Shown here one piece after another: positions 16,481 through 25,975 of a DNA stretch of 64,000 bases. Below the pieces are notes generated by a model. The model made no database searches. It saw only the letters and a program-made list of their open reading frames with translations, and was not told where the DNA came from. Numbering within the stretch: position 1 is the stretch's first letter; each line of letters opens with the position of its first letter. The DNA is from Mycolicibacterium mucogenicum DSM 44124 (lineage in GTDB: Bacteria > Actinomycetota > Actinomycetes > Mycobacteriales > Mycobacteriaceae), in assembly GCF_005670685.2 (NCBI RefSeq), contig NZ_CP062008.1, positions 248,001-312,000 on the forward strand, written 5' to 3'. The translations under genes were made by a program, and so were the position numbers.

Positions 16481-18171
16481 TTCTGCAGCACGTACGTGCC
16501 GGGCGCCGGGCCGGTGGCGATGAAGCCCTCGGCGCCCAGCGTCTTCGGGGCGTCGACGTCGTCGCCGCTGCGCTCGGCCAGCCACGCGACGTAGTCGGGC
16601 CACCAAGAGTCACTGGACTTTTCGGCCTCGGTCAGCCATTCCTCCGGCGTTCCGTCGGTCACCTGGGCGATCCGGTACGACGCCTTCGGGTTCCCCGGCG
16701 GGTTGACCAGCGCGGCGATGTGGCCACTGGTGGACAACACGTAGCGATTGTCCTTGCTGCCCAACAACTTCGCGCTGCGGTAGGTGGCCTGCCACGGTGA
16801 GATGTGGTCGGCGATGCCGCCGATGACGTAGGCGTCGCACGTGATCTTGGACAGGTCGACGGGCGTGCCGAGCATGCTCACCGCGCCGGGCGTGACGAGC
16901 GAATTGTTCAGGCCCATCAGCACCATGTCGCGGTGCAGCGCGGCCGCCATGCGGGTGGTGTCGGCGTTCCAGAACAAGACGTCGAACGCCGCCGGGCTGC
17001 GGCCCTGTACGTAGTTGTTCACCCAGTAGCGCCAGACCAGATCGGTCGGGCGCAGCCACGCGAACATCTCGGCCATGGCCTTGCCGTCCAGATAGCCCTT
17101 CTTTGCGGAGGTCGCGATCGCGGCCTGGGCGGCCCGGTCACTCATTGCGGCAGAGGCGAATCCGGCGCGGTCTTGATCCAGCACCGTCACCGCGAGGGTG
17201 AGGCTGGCGACCTTGTCGCCGTCACCGGTCTCGGCCAGGTGCGCCGCGGTCATGGCCGTGATGATGCCGCCCGAGCAGCTCGCCATCAGGTGGGCGCCGG
17301 CTGCGCCGGTGATGGCCCGCACCGCGTCGATGGCTTCGATGATCGCCGCCCCGTAGGCGTTGATGTCCCAATCCTTTTGCCGGGCTTGTGGATTGCGCCA
17401 CGAGATGGCAAAAACCTGCTGGCCCTGCTGCACGAAGTACTCGATCATGCTGCGGCCGGGGGCGATGTCCATGATGTAGTACTTGTTGATCACCGGCGGC
17501 ACCATCAACAGCGGCACCGCATGCACCGTCGGGGTCTGCGGCGCGTACTGGATCAGCTCGAACATCCGGGTCTGCAGCACCACGGCGCCCTTGGTGACGG
17601 CGACCGTCTCGCCGACGGTGTAGGCGTCCGGCTCGACCATGGCAGGCACCCGTGGTGACGACATGATGTCGCGGGCAAAGGCTTTCAGGCCGCGGACGGC
17701 GCTGAGGCCACCGGTGTCGATCATCGCTTTCCAGCCCAGCGGGCTGATCAACGGGTTGTTGGTGGGGGCCAGACCTTCGATGGCGTTGTCGAACACGAAC
17801 CGCATCTGTGCTTCGTCGCGCCAGTCCAGGTCGGCGTCGGCGAAGAGCTTCTCGGCGGTGTCCGACACGGCCAGGTAGCCCTGCATGATCCGGTGCAGTA
17901 GCGGATTCTGTTGCCACGCAGTATCACTGAAGCGCTTGTCGGCGCGCTGCGGGGCCCGGTCGGAGTCGCCGGTGGCGATGTCGCCGAGCTCGTGGGCCAG
18001 TTCCTTGCCGCGGTCGAGCACGGTGCCGGGCTGCTTGGCCAGGCTGGCGGCCATCCGGGCCCAGGCCTGGTTCGGCATCATGCGGCGGGCGAACGGCTTG
18101 GTGGCGCTGGTCAGCAGCATGTCCAGGGGTGCGGCGAGTTCGGAGGGTTGCAGCGTAGATGTGTGAGCCAT
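16477..18171 (-). CDS. phaC: PhaC, poly(3-hydroxyalkanoate) synthase
   Basis: A 564-residue PHA polymerase joining 3-hydroxyacyl-CoA units on the surface of polymer granules. The lipase-like box is MASCSGG with catalytic Cys near residue 299. The partner Asp is in GGIADHISPW and the His in TSGHIAALVNPPGNPK. Length and motifs fit class I/II single-subunit synthases. The start at 18171 (MAHTSTLQPSEL) lies 1 nt after the acyl-CoA ligase stop. The operon order ligase-phaC-phaZ suggests the ligase provides 3-hydroxyacyl-CoA from free acids. Divergent regulator of the PucR type upstream. Confidence 0.92.
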   Translation of the reverse strand: MAHTSTLQPSELAAPLDMLLTSATKPFARRMMPNQAWARMAASLAKQPGTVLDRGKELAHELGDIATGDSDRAPQRADKRFSDTAWQQNPLLHRIMQGYLAVSDTAEKLFADADLDWRDEAQMRFVFDNAIEGLAPTNNPLISPLGWKAMIDTGGLSAVRGLKAFARDIMSSPRVPAMVEPDAYTVGETVAVTKGAVVLQTRMFELIQYAPQTPTVHAVPLLMVPPVINKYYIMDIAPGRSMIEYFVQQGQQVFAISWRNPQARQKDWDINAYGAAIIEAIDAVRAITGAAGAHLMASCSGGIITAMTAAHLAETGDGDKVASLTLAVTVLDQDRAGFASAAMSDRAAQAAIATSAKKGYLDGKAMAEMFAWLRPTDLVWRYWVNNYVQGRSPAAFDVLFWNADTTRMAAALHRDMVLMGLNNSLVTPGAVSMLGTPVDLSKITCDAYVIGGIADHISPWQATYRSAKLLGSKDNRYVLSTSGHIAALVNPPGNPKASYRIAQVTDGTPEEWLTEAEKSSDSWWPDYVAWLAERSGDDVDAPKTLGAEGFIATGPAPGTYVLQK

Positions 18172-18172
18172 C

Positions 18173-19675
18173 TCAGTCCTTTGAATCGTTTGTGGGGATG
18201 GTGATTTCGCGACGGAGGAGCTTCCCGGTCGGGCCCTTGGGCAGGTCGTCGAGGAACCAGATGCGTCGCGGGTACTTGTAGGCGGCCACCTGGCTCTTGA
18301 CGAACTCGCGGAGTTCGTCGGCGGCGACCTCGAGGCCCGGCTTGAGGCTGACGGCGGCGCCGACCTCCTCGCCGAGCGAGTCGTGCGGGATGCCCACGAC
18401 GGCCGCCTCGGCGACGGCGGGGTGGGTGTAGAGCACCTCTTCGATCTCGCGGGGGTAGACGTTGAAACCGCCGCGGATGATGAGCGCCTTCTTGCGATCG
18501 ACGATGTAGTAGTAGCCGTCCTCATCGGTCCGGGCGATGTCGCCGGTGGCGAACCAACCGTCGGCGTTGATGGCTTCGGCGGTGGCCGCAGGCAGGTTCC
18601 AGTAGCCCTTCATGACGTTGTGCCCGCGGATCTGGATTTCACCGGGCTCGCCCGGCGCCACCTCGGCGCCGTCGTTGTCGACGACGCGCATCTCGACGCC
18701 CTCGACCGGGGTACCGATCGACCCGGGCTTGCGCGGGCGGTCCGGATGGTTGAACGCCGCCACCGGCGAGGTCTCGGACAGTCCGTAGCCCTCCAAGACC
18801 GGGCAGTCGAAGGTCTTCTCGAAGTCCTGCAGCACCTGCACCGGAATCGCGGCGCCGCCCGAGACGGCGATCCGCAGCGTGTCCGTCGACGCCGTACCGG
18901 CCGCGGCCAGGAGCGCCGAGTACATCGTCGGGACGCCCTCGAAGATGGTGACGCCGTCACGCTCGATCAGCTCCAGGGTCCGGGCCGGATCGAAGCGGGG
19001 CAGCAGGCTCAGGGTCGCGCCGGCCAGCACCGCCGAGTTCAGGCCGCAGGTCAGACCGAACACGTGAAACAGCGGCAGGCAGCCCATCACCACGTCGTCG
19101 GGCCCGATGTTCAGCAGCGTCCGCACGCAGACGTCGGCGTTGCGGCCCAGGCCGCCGTGGGTCAGTTCGGCGCCCTTGGGCTTGCCCGTCGTACCCGACG
19201 TGTGGAGGACGACGGCGGTGTCGTCGTCCGCGCGGTTGACCGGGACCGGTTGTGCCGCGAGTCCGTCGATCAGCGCCACCAACCCGGCGTCGTCGACCAC
19301 CCAGCAGCCCGCGCCCGCCGCCTCGGCGCCGGCCTGTGCCTCACCGGCGAAGGCCGGGGGTGCGAACAGCGCCCTGGCCGTCGTGTTGGAGAGGTAGAAC
19401 TCGATCTCCGGGGCCTTGAGCAGCGGGTTCATCGGCACCGCGACGGCGCCGGCGTAGAGAATGCCGTAGAACGCGGCGGCGAAGGCCGGACCGTTCGGCA
19501 GCATGACGCCCACCCGGTCACCCGGTTCGATGCCGGACTGCCGCAGCAGCGTGGCGACGCGGGCGGCGGCGTCGTCGAACTGGGCGTAGGTGTAGGTCTG
19601 GTCGTCACAGCGGAGGGCGACGCTGTCGGGGCGACGGGTCCGGCTGGCGACGAGGTTCTGGGCGAGGTTGGTCAT
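18173..19675 (-). CDS. Long-chain acyl-CoA ligase (AMP-forming), FadD-like
   Basis: A 500-residue ANL-superfamily enzyme. The P-loop is HTSGTTGKPKGAEL near residues 158-171, adenylate motif GYGLSETSP near 299, then GEIQIRGHNVMKGYW, and the hinge/core motif DRKKALIIRGGFNVYPREIE near 399-418. The catalytic Lys is in PTGKLLRR close to the C-terminus. Activates a carboxylic acid with ATP and CoA. First gene of the phaC-phaZ operon with 1-nt spacing, so it probably supplies thioester monomers. The substrate chain length cannot be read from the sequence. Confidence 0.88.
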   Translation of the reverse strand: MTNLAQNLVASRTRRPDSVALRCDDQTYTYAQFDDAAARVATLLRQSGIEPGDRVGVMLPNGPAFAAAFYGILYAGAVAVPMNPLLKAPEIEFYLSNTTARALFAPPAFAGEAQAGAEAAGAGCWVVDDAGLVALIDGLAAQPVPVNRADDDTAVVLHTSGTTGKPKGAELTHGGLGRNADVCVRTLLNIGPDDVVMGCLPLFHVFGLTCGLNSAVLAGATLSLLPRFDPARTLELIERDGVTIFEGVPTMYSALLAAAGTASTDTLRIAVSGGAAIPVQVLQDFEKTFDCPVLEGYGLSETSPVAAFNHPDRPRKPGSIGTPVEGVEMRVVDNDGAEVAPGEPGEIQIRGHNVMKGYWNLPAATAEAINADGWFATGDIARTDEDGYYYIVDRKKALIIRGGFNVYPREIEEVLYTHPAVAEAAVVGIPHDSLGEEVGAAVSLKPGLEVAADELREFVKSQVAAYKYPRRIWFLDDLPKGPTGKLLRREITIPTNDSKD

Positions 19676-19771
19676 GCCTTCAAGCGTGATTCGGCGCGGC
19701 TCCGGAGGCGATGGTGGCGGGAACAACAGTGACCACCGCCAAATGTGACCGGCCACAATCGGCACCTCACC

Positions 19772-19777
19772 TAAGGT
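19772..19777 (+). promoter_or_regulatory. Putative leaderless -10 box for the PucR-type gene
   Basis: TAAGGT is 6 nt before the ATG at 19784. The approximately 108-bp gap to the divergent ligase gene also contains two GTGACC copies (from 19733 and 19745), possible half-sites. Confidence 0.4.
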
Positions 19778-19783
19778 TGGCTG

Positions 19784-20962
19784 ATGGCCGGGGTCGACGA
19801 GCACATGCGGGAACTCAGCCAGATCATGCTGACGCGTGTGGAGGCGCTCGGCGAGCAACTGGCCGACCGCATCTACAGCCGCATCGACGGCTACCGCGCC
19901 ACGCCCGCGGCGCGCGAGAACGTGCGCGAAAGTTGCGTCGCCAACATGACTTTCGTGTTCCACACCCTCTGCAACGACGGCGAGGCGGACCTGTCGCCGG
20001 CGGAAGCGACCGGCCGGCAGCGGGCCGTCGAGGGCATTCCGCTGGCCGCGGTGATGACCGCCTATCGCATCGGGTTCCGGTACATGTGGGAGAGCAGCGT
20101 CGCCGCCGCGCGGGAGGCCGGCATCCCGACCGAGTCCATCCTGGAGGCCAGCGCGCGCATCTTCCTCAGCCAGGACGAGTTCACCCAGGCGATGACCGGC
20201 GCCTACCGGGAGGAGCTCACCAGCCAGATCATGGACCGGGAAGAGGAACGGTCGGCTCTGGTCGAGGCGGTGCTGCTCGGCCGCATCACCGACAACCAGA
20301 GCCTGTGGGAGGCGGCCGATCTGCTGGGCCTGCCGACGACGGGCCCGTATGTGGTTGCGGCGGCCGAGATTCCGGCCATCGGAAAGTTGGGGTTACCCGA
20401 GATCGCGAGCAAGCTCGCTGCCCGTGACATCCGGTCGGCCTGGCGCCTGCTGCCCGATCTGCAGGTCGGCGTCGTGCACCTGCGGCAGGACGCGACGTAT
20501 GACGTGCTGGTCGAGGTGCTGCGCAAGATCGCGACGGCGCGGGTCGGCCTCAGCCCGGCGTTCGCGAGCCTGGCGGAGACCGGTGAAGGGCTGCGTCTGG
20601 CCCGGCTGGCGGTGGCCGGGAGGCCGAGCCGTGACGGCTTCGTCTGCGCCTTCGACGACGCGCCGCTGGCGTTCGCCGCCGTCAGCGCGCCGGAGGTGAT
20701 GAACCGCATCGAGGAGTCGGTGCTCGGCGGGCTCCGTGGGCTGCCCTCCGAGGAGCGGGCGATCCTCTCTCAGACCTTCCAGGCGTGGCTCGACGCCGGC
20801 GGATCCGCCAACGAGGCGGCGGCCGCAATCTTCTGTCACCCCAACACAATTCGGCACCGGCTGCACCGCATCGAGGAGCGGACGGGCCGGTCCCTGTCGC
20901 GTCCGCGCGACGTCGCCGAGCTGTGTCTGGCCTTCGAGATCAGCCAGCGCCTGCCTGACTAG
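19784..20962 (+). CDS. PucR/CdaR family transcriptional regulator
   Basis: A 392-residue regulator. The C-terminal PucR-type HTH is seen in TFQAWLDAGGSANEAAAAIF and CHPNTIRHRLHRIEERTG (about residues 328-366). The N-terminal region (HMRELSQIMLTRVEALGEQL) and a middle GGDEF-like RsbRD/CdaR domain fill the rest. Regulators of this type often control nearby catabolic genes. Its divergent placement against the ligase-phaC-phaZ operon makes control of PHA metabolism the best guess. The gene starts directly at a leaderless-type promoter. Confidence 0.85.
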   Translation: MAGVDEHMRELSQIMLTRVEALGEQLADRIYSRIDGYRATPAARENVRESCVANMTFVFHTLCNDGEADLSPAEATGRQRAVEGIPLAAVMTAYRIGFRYMWESSVAAAREAGIPTESILEASARIFLSQDEFTQAMTGAYREELTSQIMDREEERSALVEAVLLGRITDNQSLWEAADLLGLPTTGPYVVAAAEIPAIGKLGLPEIASKLAARDIRSAWRLLPDLQVGVVHLRQDATYDVLVEVLRKIATARVGLSPAFASLAETGEGLRLARLAVAGRPSRDGFVCAFDDAPLAFAAVSAPEVMNRIEESVLGGLRGLPSEERAILSQTFQAWLDAGGSANEAAAAIFCHPNTIRHRLHRIEERTGRSLSRPRDVAELCLAFEISQRLPD

Positions 20963-21031
20963 TTGCACGCGTTGACCGTGCGTCTACGCAGGCGCCTACT
21001 CGCAAGAGTTCTGCGCTGGCGCACAGCCAAA

Positions 21032-21067
21032 AACAGCAGCCCCCGGCGAATGCCGAGGGCTGCTGTT
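21032..21067. terminator. Bidirectional terminator hairpin between pucR-type gene and fadE5
   Basis: Perfect 11-nt arms AACAGCAGCCC (21032-21042) and GGGCTGCTGTT (21057-21067), with an inner CCGGC.GCCG stem, lie between two convergent stop codons. A-rich sequence (CCAAAAA) precedes and TTCTA follows. Confidence 0.8.
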
Positions 21068-21078
21068 CTAGATGCGGA

Positions 21079-22914
21079 TCAGAAGGACGCTTCGTCCAGC
21101 TCCATGGTCTCGTTGTCGATGGACTCGATGACACCGCGGACGCTGGTGAGCAGCGGCAGCATGTTCTTCGCGAAGAACGAGGCCGACGCGATCTTGCCCT
21201 CGTAGAACGCACGGTCGTCGCCGGTGGCGCCCTCGTCGAGCGCCTTGATGGCGACCGCGGCCTGCTTCAGCAGCAGCCAGCCGATGACCAGGTCACCGAC
21301 GGCCAGCAGGAAGCGGACCGAGCCCAGGCCGACCTTGTAGATCGACTTCGGGTCTTCCTGAGCGGCCATCAGGTAGCCGGTCAGGGTGGCAGCCATGCCC
21401 TGGACGTCGCCCAGAGCGGTGGCGAGCAGCTCGCGCTCGGCCTTCAGGCGGCCGTTGCCGTCCTGGTTCTTGATCAGCTGCTCGATCTCGCCGGCGACGA
21501 AGGCCAGGGCCTGGCCCTTGTCGCGGATGATCTTGCGGAAGAAGAAGTCCTGCGCCTGGATGGCGGTGGTGCCTTCGTACAGCGAGTCGATCTTGGCGTC
21601 ACGGATGTACTGCTCGACCGGGTAGTCCTGCAGGAAGCCGGAACCACCGAAGGTCTGCAGCGACTCGGTCAGCTTCTCGTAGGCGCGCTCGGAGCCGACA
21701 CCCTTGACGATCGGGAGCATCAGGTCGTTGACCTTGAAGGCCAGCTCGGCGTCCACACCGTGGACGGCCTTGGCGACCTCGGCGTCCTGGAACGACGCGG
21801 TGTACAGGTACACGGCGCGCAGGCCCTCGGCGTAGGACTTCTGGGTCAGCAGCGCCCGGCGAACGTCCGGGTGGTGCATGATCGTGACGCGCGGAGCGGT
21901 CTTGTCCATCATCTGGGTCAGGTCAGCACCCTGGATGCGGGTCTTGGCGTACTCGAGAGCGTTCAGGTAGCCGGTCGACAGGGTCGCGATGGCCTTGGTG
22001 CCGACCATCATGCGGGCCTGCTCGATGACGTCGAACATCTGCGCAATGCCGTTGTGGACCTCGCCGACGAGCCAACCGACGGCGGGGATGCCGTGCTGGC
22101 CGAGGGTCAGCTCACAGGTGGCCGAAACCTTCAGGCCCATCTTGTGCTCGACGTTGGTGACGAAGGCGCCGTTGCGCTCGCCGGGCTCGCCGGTCTCGGG
22201 GTCGAAGTGGAACTTCGGCACGAAGAACAGCGACAGACCCTTGGTGCCCGGGCCGGCGCCCTCGGGGCGGGCCAGGACCAGGTGCATGATGTTTTCGAAT
22301 AGGTCGTCCGAGTCGGCCGAGGTGATGAATCGCTTCACACCGTCGATGTGCCAGGTGCCGTCGGCCTGCTGGGTGGCCTTGGTGCGGCCGGCGCCCACGT
22401 CAGAACCGGCGTCGGGCTCGGTCAGCACCATGGTGGCGCCCCAGCCGCGCTCGGCAGCCAGAACGGCCCACTTCTTCTGCTCGTCGGTGCCGTTGTTGTA
22501 GAAGATTTCGCACATGCCCGAGCCCATGGCGTACATGTAGGCGGCCGGGTTGGCGCCGAGGACGTGCTCGATGAGGGCCCACTGCAGCGCGCGGGGCATC
22601 GGCATGCCGCCGAGCTCTTCTTTCAGGCCGACCTTGTCCCAGCCGCCGTCGAGCAGGGCACGCATCGACTTCTTGAAGGGCTCGGGAAGCTTGACGGTGT
22701 GGGTCGCGGGGTCGAAGACCGGCGGGTTGCGGTCGCCGTCGGCGAACGAATCGGCGATCGGGCCCTCGGCCAGGCGCGCGATCTCGTTGAGCATTTCACC
22801 GGCGGTGTCGGCGTCCAGGTCGGCGAACTTGCCTTCACCCATCGCCTTGTCTACGCCGAAGACCTCGAACAGGTTGAACACCTGGTCACGGACGTTGCTC
22901 TTGTAGTGGCCCAC
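21079..22914 (-). CDS. fadE5: FadE5, acyl-CoA dehydrogenase
   Basis: A 611-residue FAD enzyme for the first step of beta-oxidation, with the extended architecture of FadE5 (extra N- and C-terminal helices). Motifs: [45 protein letters not shown], and catalytic Glu in [18 protein letters not shown]. Starts at ATG 22914 ([18 protein letters not shown]). FadE5 in mycobacteria acts on a broad range of chain lengths. The counterpart Rv0244c lies beside fadA2 in M. tuberculosis; here about 11 kb of accessory genes separate them. Its promoter carries the same palindrome as fabG4/fadA2. Confidence 0.95.
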   Translation of the reverse strand: MGHYKSNVRDQVFNLFEVFGVDKAMGEGKFADLDADTAGEMLNEIARLAEGPIADSFADGDRNPPVFDPATHTVKLPEPFKKSMRALLDGGWDKVGLKEELGGMPMPRALQWALIEHVLGANPAAYMYAMGSGMCEIFYNNGTDEQKKWAVLAAERGWGATMVLTEPDAGSDVGAGRTKATQQADGTWHIDGVKRFITSADSDDLFENIMHLVLARPEGAGPGTKGLSLFFVPKFHFDPETGEPGERNGAFVTNVEHKMGLKVSATCELTLGQHGIPAVGWLVGEVHNGIAQMFDVIEQARMMVGTKAIATLSTGYLNALEYAKTRIQGADLTQMMDKTAPRVTIMHHPDVRRALLTQKSYAEGLRAVYLYTASFQDAEVAKAVHGVDAELAFKVNDLMLPIVKGVGSERAYEKLTESLQTFGGSGFLQDYPVEQYIRDAKIDSLYEGTTAIQAQDFFFRKIIRDKGQALAFVAGEIEQLIKNQDGNGRLKAERELLATALGDVQGMAATLTGYLMAAQEDPKSIYKVGLGSVRFLLAVGDLVIGWLLLKQAAVAIKALDEGATGDDRAFYEGKIASASFFAKNMLPLLTSVRGVIESIDNETMELDEASF

Positions 22915-22962
22915 GATTTCTCCTCGATGAGATGGACTGTAGGGGTTGGGTACTCAGGGCTA

Positions 22963-22980
22963 AGTTACCCACCAGTAACT
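22963..22980. promoter_or_regulatory. Palindromic operator AGTTAC-N6-GTAACT upstream of fadE5
   Basis: A perfect 6+6 bp inverted repeat lies 49-66 bp before the fadE5 start and contains the TTAC-N6-GTAA core seen at 8496-8509. A further GGGTAACTT half-site follows at about 22999-23007. Probable repressor site coordinating fadE5 with fabG4/fadA2. Confidence 0.6.
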
Positions 22981-23310
22981 GGGGCTAACTATACCGCCGG
23001 GTAACTTCATCGCAAAGCAGTCAAGAGCAAATTTTTCGCAGCTAACCAACCCAGTGGTTGAACGGGGTGGTTTCGCGACCGGTTTATGGCCGCTGACCTG
23101 CAGTTTAGTCCGAATGTGATGTCCGCCACCGGAAACTTCCGGAACTGAGGATGACGTGTCAGTTGGGGCCAATGGGAGCCCTGTTGTGGCGTCTTCGCGG
23201 TGGATGCGAAGGCTTACGCCCGCCGTGATCTCAGCCCGGATCGGCGCGGCCCGACGGCAATCCTGGGGGGTGGCTGTGAGGCGGGTCACCATGCCGTGGT
23301 TATGTGAGGT
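22981..23310. other. Non-coding interval between fadE5 and the dehydrogenase gene
   Basis: About 330 bases without a supported gene. The left part, with a half-site and A/T-rich patch (GAGCAAATTTTTCGC), belongs to the fadE5 promoter. The right part leads to the ATG at 23311 with no clear Shine-Dalgarno. No hairpin or RNA gene recognised. Confidence 0.5.
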
Positions 23311-24390
23311 ATGCGTCGGGTAGCGGTGTGGGGTACAGGCAATATGGGGGCCACGGCGATCCGCTCGGCGGTCGCGTTCCCGGGGCTTGAGCTGACGGCG
23401 GTCATCACCTCGAGCGAGGACAAGGCCGGCCGCGATGCGGCGACGTTCGCCAAGCTCGACACCGCGACCGGGAAGGTCGCCACCACCGACATCGACGCGG
23501 CCCTCGCGGAGTGCGACGCCGTGGCCTATATGTCTTCCGGAGACATCCGCCCGGAGGAGGCCATCGCCGACATCGAGCGCTGTCTGCGGGCCGGCCGGCA
23601 CGTCGTGACGCCGTCGCTGTACTCCCTCTATGACCCGGCTTCGGCGCCCGCCGAATGGGTCGAGCGGCTCTCCGACGCGGCGGCCGCCGGCAACGCCTCG
23701 CTGCTGGTCTCGGGTGTCGATCCCGGGTGGGGCAACGACGCGCTCGCCGTGACGGCCGCCGGGCTGTGCACCCGGATCAAGACCATCCGGTGCCAGGAAA
23801 TCTTCGACTACTCGACCTACAACCAGCCCGAAGCGGTGCGCGTGCGCTGCGGTTTCGGCGGATCGATGGACGAGACGCCGCTGATGCTGATCCCGACCAT
23901 CCCGACCATGGTCTGGGGCGGCAACGTGCGGCTGATCGGCCGCGGGCTCGGTATCGAGATCGACGACATCACCGAGACCTGCGAGCGCCTGCCGCTGACC
24001 GAGGCCGTCGAGAACGTCATGGGCCGATTCGAAGCCGGTACCCAGGGCGCCTTCCGGCTGGAGGTCATTGGCTGGTCGCAGGGTGTGCAGCGCGTGATCA
24101 TCGAACACATCACCCGCATCGACCCGTCCTGCGCGCCGGATTGGCCGCAGCCTGACGAGGGCGTGGGGGATCACCGCGTGATCATCGACGGCGATCCGCA
24201 GCTCACGATCGTGGTGCGGGCCGACGTTCCCGGAGGCACCCGCGCCGACGGCGGCAACACCACCGCGGCCAACCGGCTCCTCGGTGCGATCGAGTGGCTC
24301 GCGACCCAGAAGCCGGGTATCTACGACGGTCTCGACGTGCCGCTGCACCCGCCGCTACCGGCAGCGGTTGAGGCGACGCGCTGGGCCTGA
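23311..24390 (+). CDS. Dihydrodipicolinate-reductase-like NAD(P)H dehydrogenase
   Basis: A 359-residue Rossmann protein starting MRRVAVWGTGNMGATAIRS, a DapB-N-like nucleotide-binding motif (GTGNMG, residues 9-14). GVDPGWGNDALAVTAAG near 138 and a C-terminal alpha/beta substrate domain follow. Mycobacteria have many such proteins, annotated as dihydrodipicolinate reductase-like or NAD(P)H-dependent amine/diaminopentanoate dehydrogenase-like. True DapB is shorter (about 245-270 residues) and has a KKPSGTA-type motif absent here, so lysine synthesis is unlikely. Substrate unknown. It is the last conserved-looking gene before the polysaccharide locus. Confidence 0.72.
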   Translation: MRRVAVWGTGNMGATAIRSAVAFPGLELTAVITSSEDKAGRDAATFAKLDTATGKVATTDIDAALAECDAVAYMSSGDIRPEEAIADIERCLRAGRHVVTPSLYSLYDPASAPAEWVERLSDAAAAGNASLLVSGVDPGWGNDALAVTAAGLCTRIKTIRCQEIFDYSTYNQPEAVRVRCGFGGSMDETPLMLIPTIPTMVWGGNVRLIGRGLGIEIDDITETCERLPLTEAVENVMGRFEAGTQGAFRLEVIGWSQGVQRVIIEHITRIDPSCAPDWPQPDEGVGDHRVIIDGDPQLTIVVRADVPGGTRADGGNTTAANRLLGAIEWLATQKPGIYDGLDVPLHPPLPAAVEATRWA

Positions 24391-24394
24391 AGGC

Positions 24395-24958
24395 TTAGCG
24401 GCTGAGTGTGAGGACGGCCGGTAGCAGCGCCGCGATCTGTTCACCCACCGCCTCGAAGGTTTCGAGGTCCCGACCGATCGGATCTGTGATCTCCACCGGC
24501 TGGTGTTCGTGCAGGCGGAGGCGTAACGGCGCCAGGTCGGACACCGTGCGCACGCCGTAGGTGGAAGCCAAGAGAGCGGCTTCGCCGAGTGTGAACGTCC
24601 GCCGAAGTTGACGCGGCGCGAGTTCGAGTACGGCGGTGCGGTGCGCCGATGTCATCGTCAGGACAAGGTCGGCGTCGGAGGCGATTCGCGGAGTCAGCTG
24701 TCGCGCAGCGAAGTTCGTGGGGTCGCCGCCGAGCCCGATGAGGACCTCTGCTGCGAATCGATGGACCGGATGCCCGATCACGGCGTGTATTCCCGCGCTG
24801 GCGGCGGTGAAGTCAGGGATGCCCATCTGCGCGGCTAGTCCCACGGAAAGTCGTTCTGCGGTAGGCGATCTGCAGATGTTGCCGGTGCAGACGAACAGGA
24901 TGCGCAGGGCGACCTCCCAAAAGAGTCTTAACGCAAACGTCAATAATCCCGTGCGCAC
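24395..24958 (-). CDS. Low-molecular-weight protein tyrosine phosphatase (Wzb-like)
   Basis: The phosphatase P-loop CTGNICRSP (CX5R) opens the domain and the DP acid motif occurs in [12 protein letters not shown] near the end. In capsule systems such enzymes dephosphorylate the Wzc tyrosine kinase, which is present here at 51163-52533. The start is uncertain. GTG at 24958 (187 residues) is the nearest usual start, but the family normally begins at the ILFVCTGN strand. A CTG at 24907 has GGGAGG 5 nt upstream and would give the expected 170-residue protein starting (L)RILFVCTGN. Divergent from rmlA. Confidence 0.85.
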   Translation of the reverse strand: MRTGLLTFALRLFWEVALRILFVCTGNICRSPTAERLSVGLAAQMGIPDFTAASAGIHAVIGHPVHRFAAEVLIGLGGDPTNFAARQLTPRIASDADLVLTMTSAHRTAVLELAPRQLRRTFTLGEAALLASTYGVRTVSDLAPLRLRLHEHQPVEITDPIGRDLETFEAVGEQIAALLPAVLTLSR

Positions 24959-24977
24959 GGCTTTGACGTGCCACGAT

Positions 24978-25889
24978 ATGCCCGTGAAGGGCATCATCCT
25001 AGCGGGCGGGTCAGGCACCAGGCTGCACCCGATCACGTTGGGTGTGTCCAAGCAGCTGATTCCGGTTTACGACAAACCGATGGTCTATTACCCGCTGTCG
25101 ACGCTGCTATTGGCGCGGATCCGCGACATCCTAGTGATCACAACGCCTTTCGATGCGCCCAGTTTTGAGCGTCTTTTGGGCGACGGCTCCCAGTTTGGAG
25201 CATCGATCACCTATGCGCGACAGCCTTCGCCGGATGGCCTCGCGCAGGCTTTCTCAATCGGCGCAGATTTCATCGGGTCGGAGAAAGTTGCCCTGATATT
25301 GGGCGACAACCTCTTGTATGGCCCGGGTTTGGGCCGGCAGCTCCAGGATTTCAACGGTGTCGATGGCGGAGCAATCTTCGCTTACCGTGTAGCGGAACCG
25401 AGTCAATACGGCGTCATTGAATTCGATGAACGCGGGTTGGCTATTTCCCTCGAAGAGAAGCCGAAGATTGCCAAGAGTAACTACGCGGTCCCTGGGTTGT
25501 ACTTTTATGACAACGACGTGATTTCAATTGCCCAAGATCTGAAGCCGAGCGCCCGCGGGGAGTACGAGATCACCGACGTCAACCGTGTCTACCTTGAGCG
25601 GGGTGGGCTCCATGTGCAGGTGCTGCCCCGAGGGACCGTCTGGCTCGATACCGGCACGGTCGACAGCATGACCGATGCCGCGGACTTTGTGCGCACCATG
25701 GAGCGGCGTACCGGCTTGAAGGTCGGTGTTCCGGAAGAAATAGCCTGGCGTCAGGGTTTCCTCACCGATGACCAGTTGAGGGAACGGGCCGAGCGTCTAG
25801 TGCGGTCAGGTTATGGCTGGTACCTGCTTGATCTGCTCGACGGGGGATTGTGCCGGCCGATCGCGCCGTCCGATGCTTCGGTGATGTGA
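24978..25889 (+). CDS. rmlA: RmlA, glucose-1-phosphate thymidylyltransferase
   Basis: A 303-residue nucleotidyltransferase making dTDP-glucose from glucose-1-phosphate and dTTP, the first step to dTDP-rhamnose. Signature [20 protein letters not shown] then [17 protein letters not shown] (residues 4-41), GDNLLYGPG, and [19 protein letters not shown] follow, with [10 protein letters not shown] near 195. Start ATG 24978, or GTG 24984 two codons on. RmlB, RmlC and RmlD are not in the window. Mycobacteria have housekeeping rml genes elsewhere, so this is probably a second RmlA dedicated to or captured by the polysaccharide locus. Confidence 0.92.
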   Translation: MPVKGIILAGGSGTRLHPITLGVSKQLIPVYDKPMVYYPLSTLLLARIRDILVITTPFDAPSFERLLGDGSQFGASITYARQPSPDGLAQAFSIGADFIGSEKVALILGDNLLYGPGLGRQLQDFNGVDGGAIFAYRVAEPSQYGVIEFDERGLAISLEEKPKIAKSNYAVPGLYFYDNDVISIAQDLKPSARGEYEITDVNRVYLERGGLHVQVLPRGTVWLDTGTVDSMTDAADFVRTMERRTGLKVGVPEEIAWRQGFLTDDQLRERAERLVRSGYGWYLLDLLDGGLCRPIAPSDASVM

Positions 25890-25922
25890 CACAGAAGCCA
25901 CGGCTCCATTTGAAATGAGACA

Positions 25923-25936
25923 CCGCACGCGTGCGG
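25923..25936. terminator. Small GC palindrome between convergent genes
   Basis: CCGCACGCGTGCGG is a perfect 14-bp palindrome 33 nt after the rmlA stop and 40 nt before the acyltransferase stop. It may help termination but is short. Confidence 0.3.
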
Positions 25937-25975
25937 CGGTGAATCAGAAGCCGAGTACGGCAGCGACTGCTCGTC

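Noticed and set aside
23311..24390. True dihydrodipicolinate reductase (DapB) of lysine synthesis
   Set aside because: Too long and without the conserved DapB His/Lys active-site motifs; only the nucleotide-binding end is alike.
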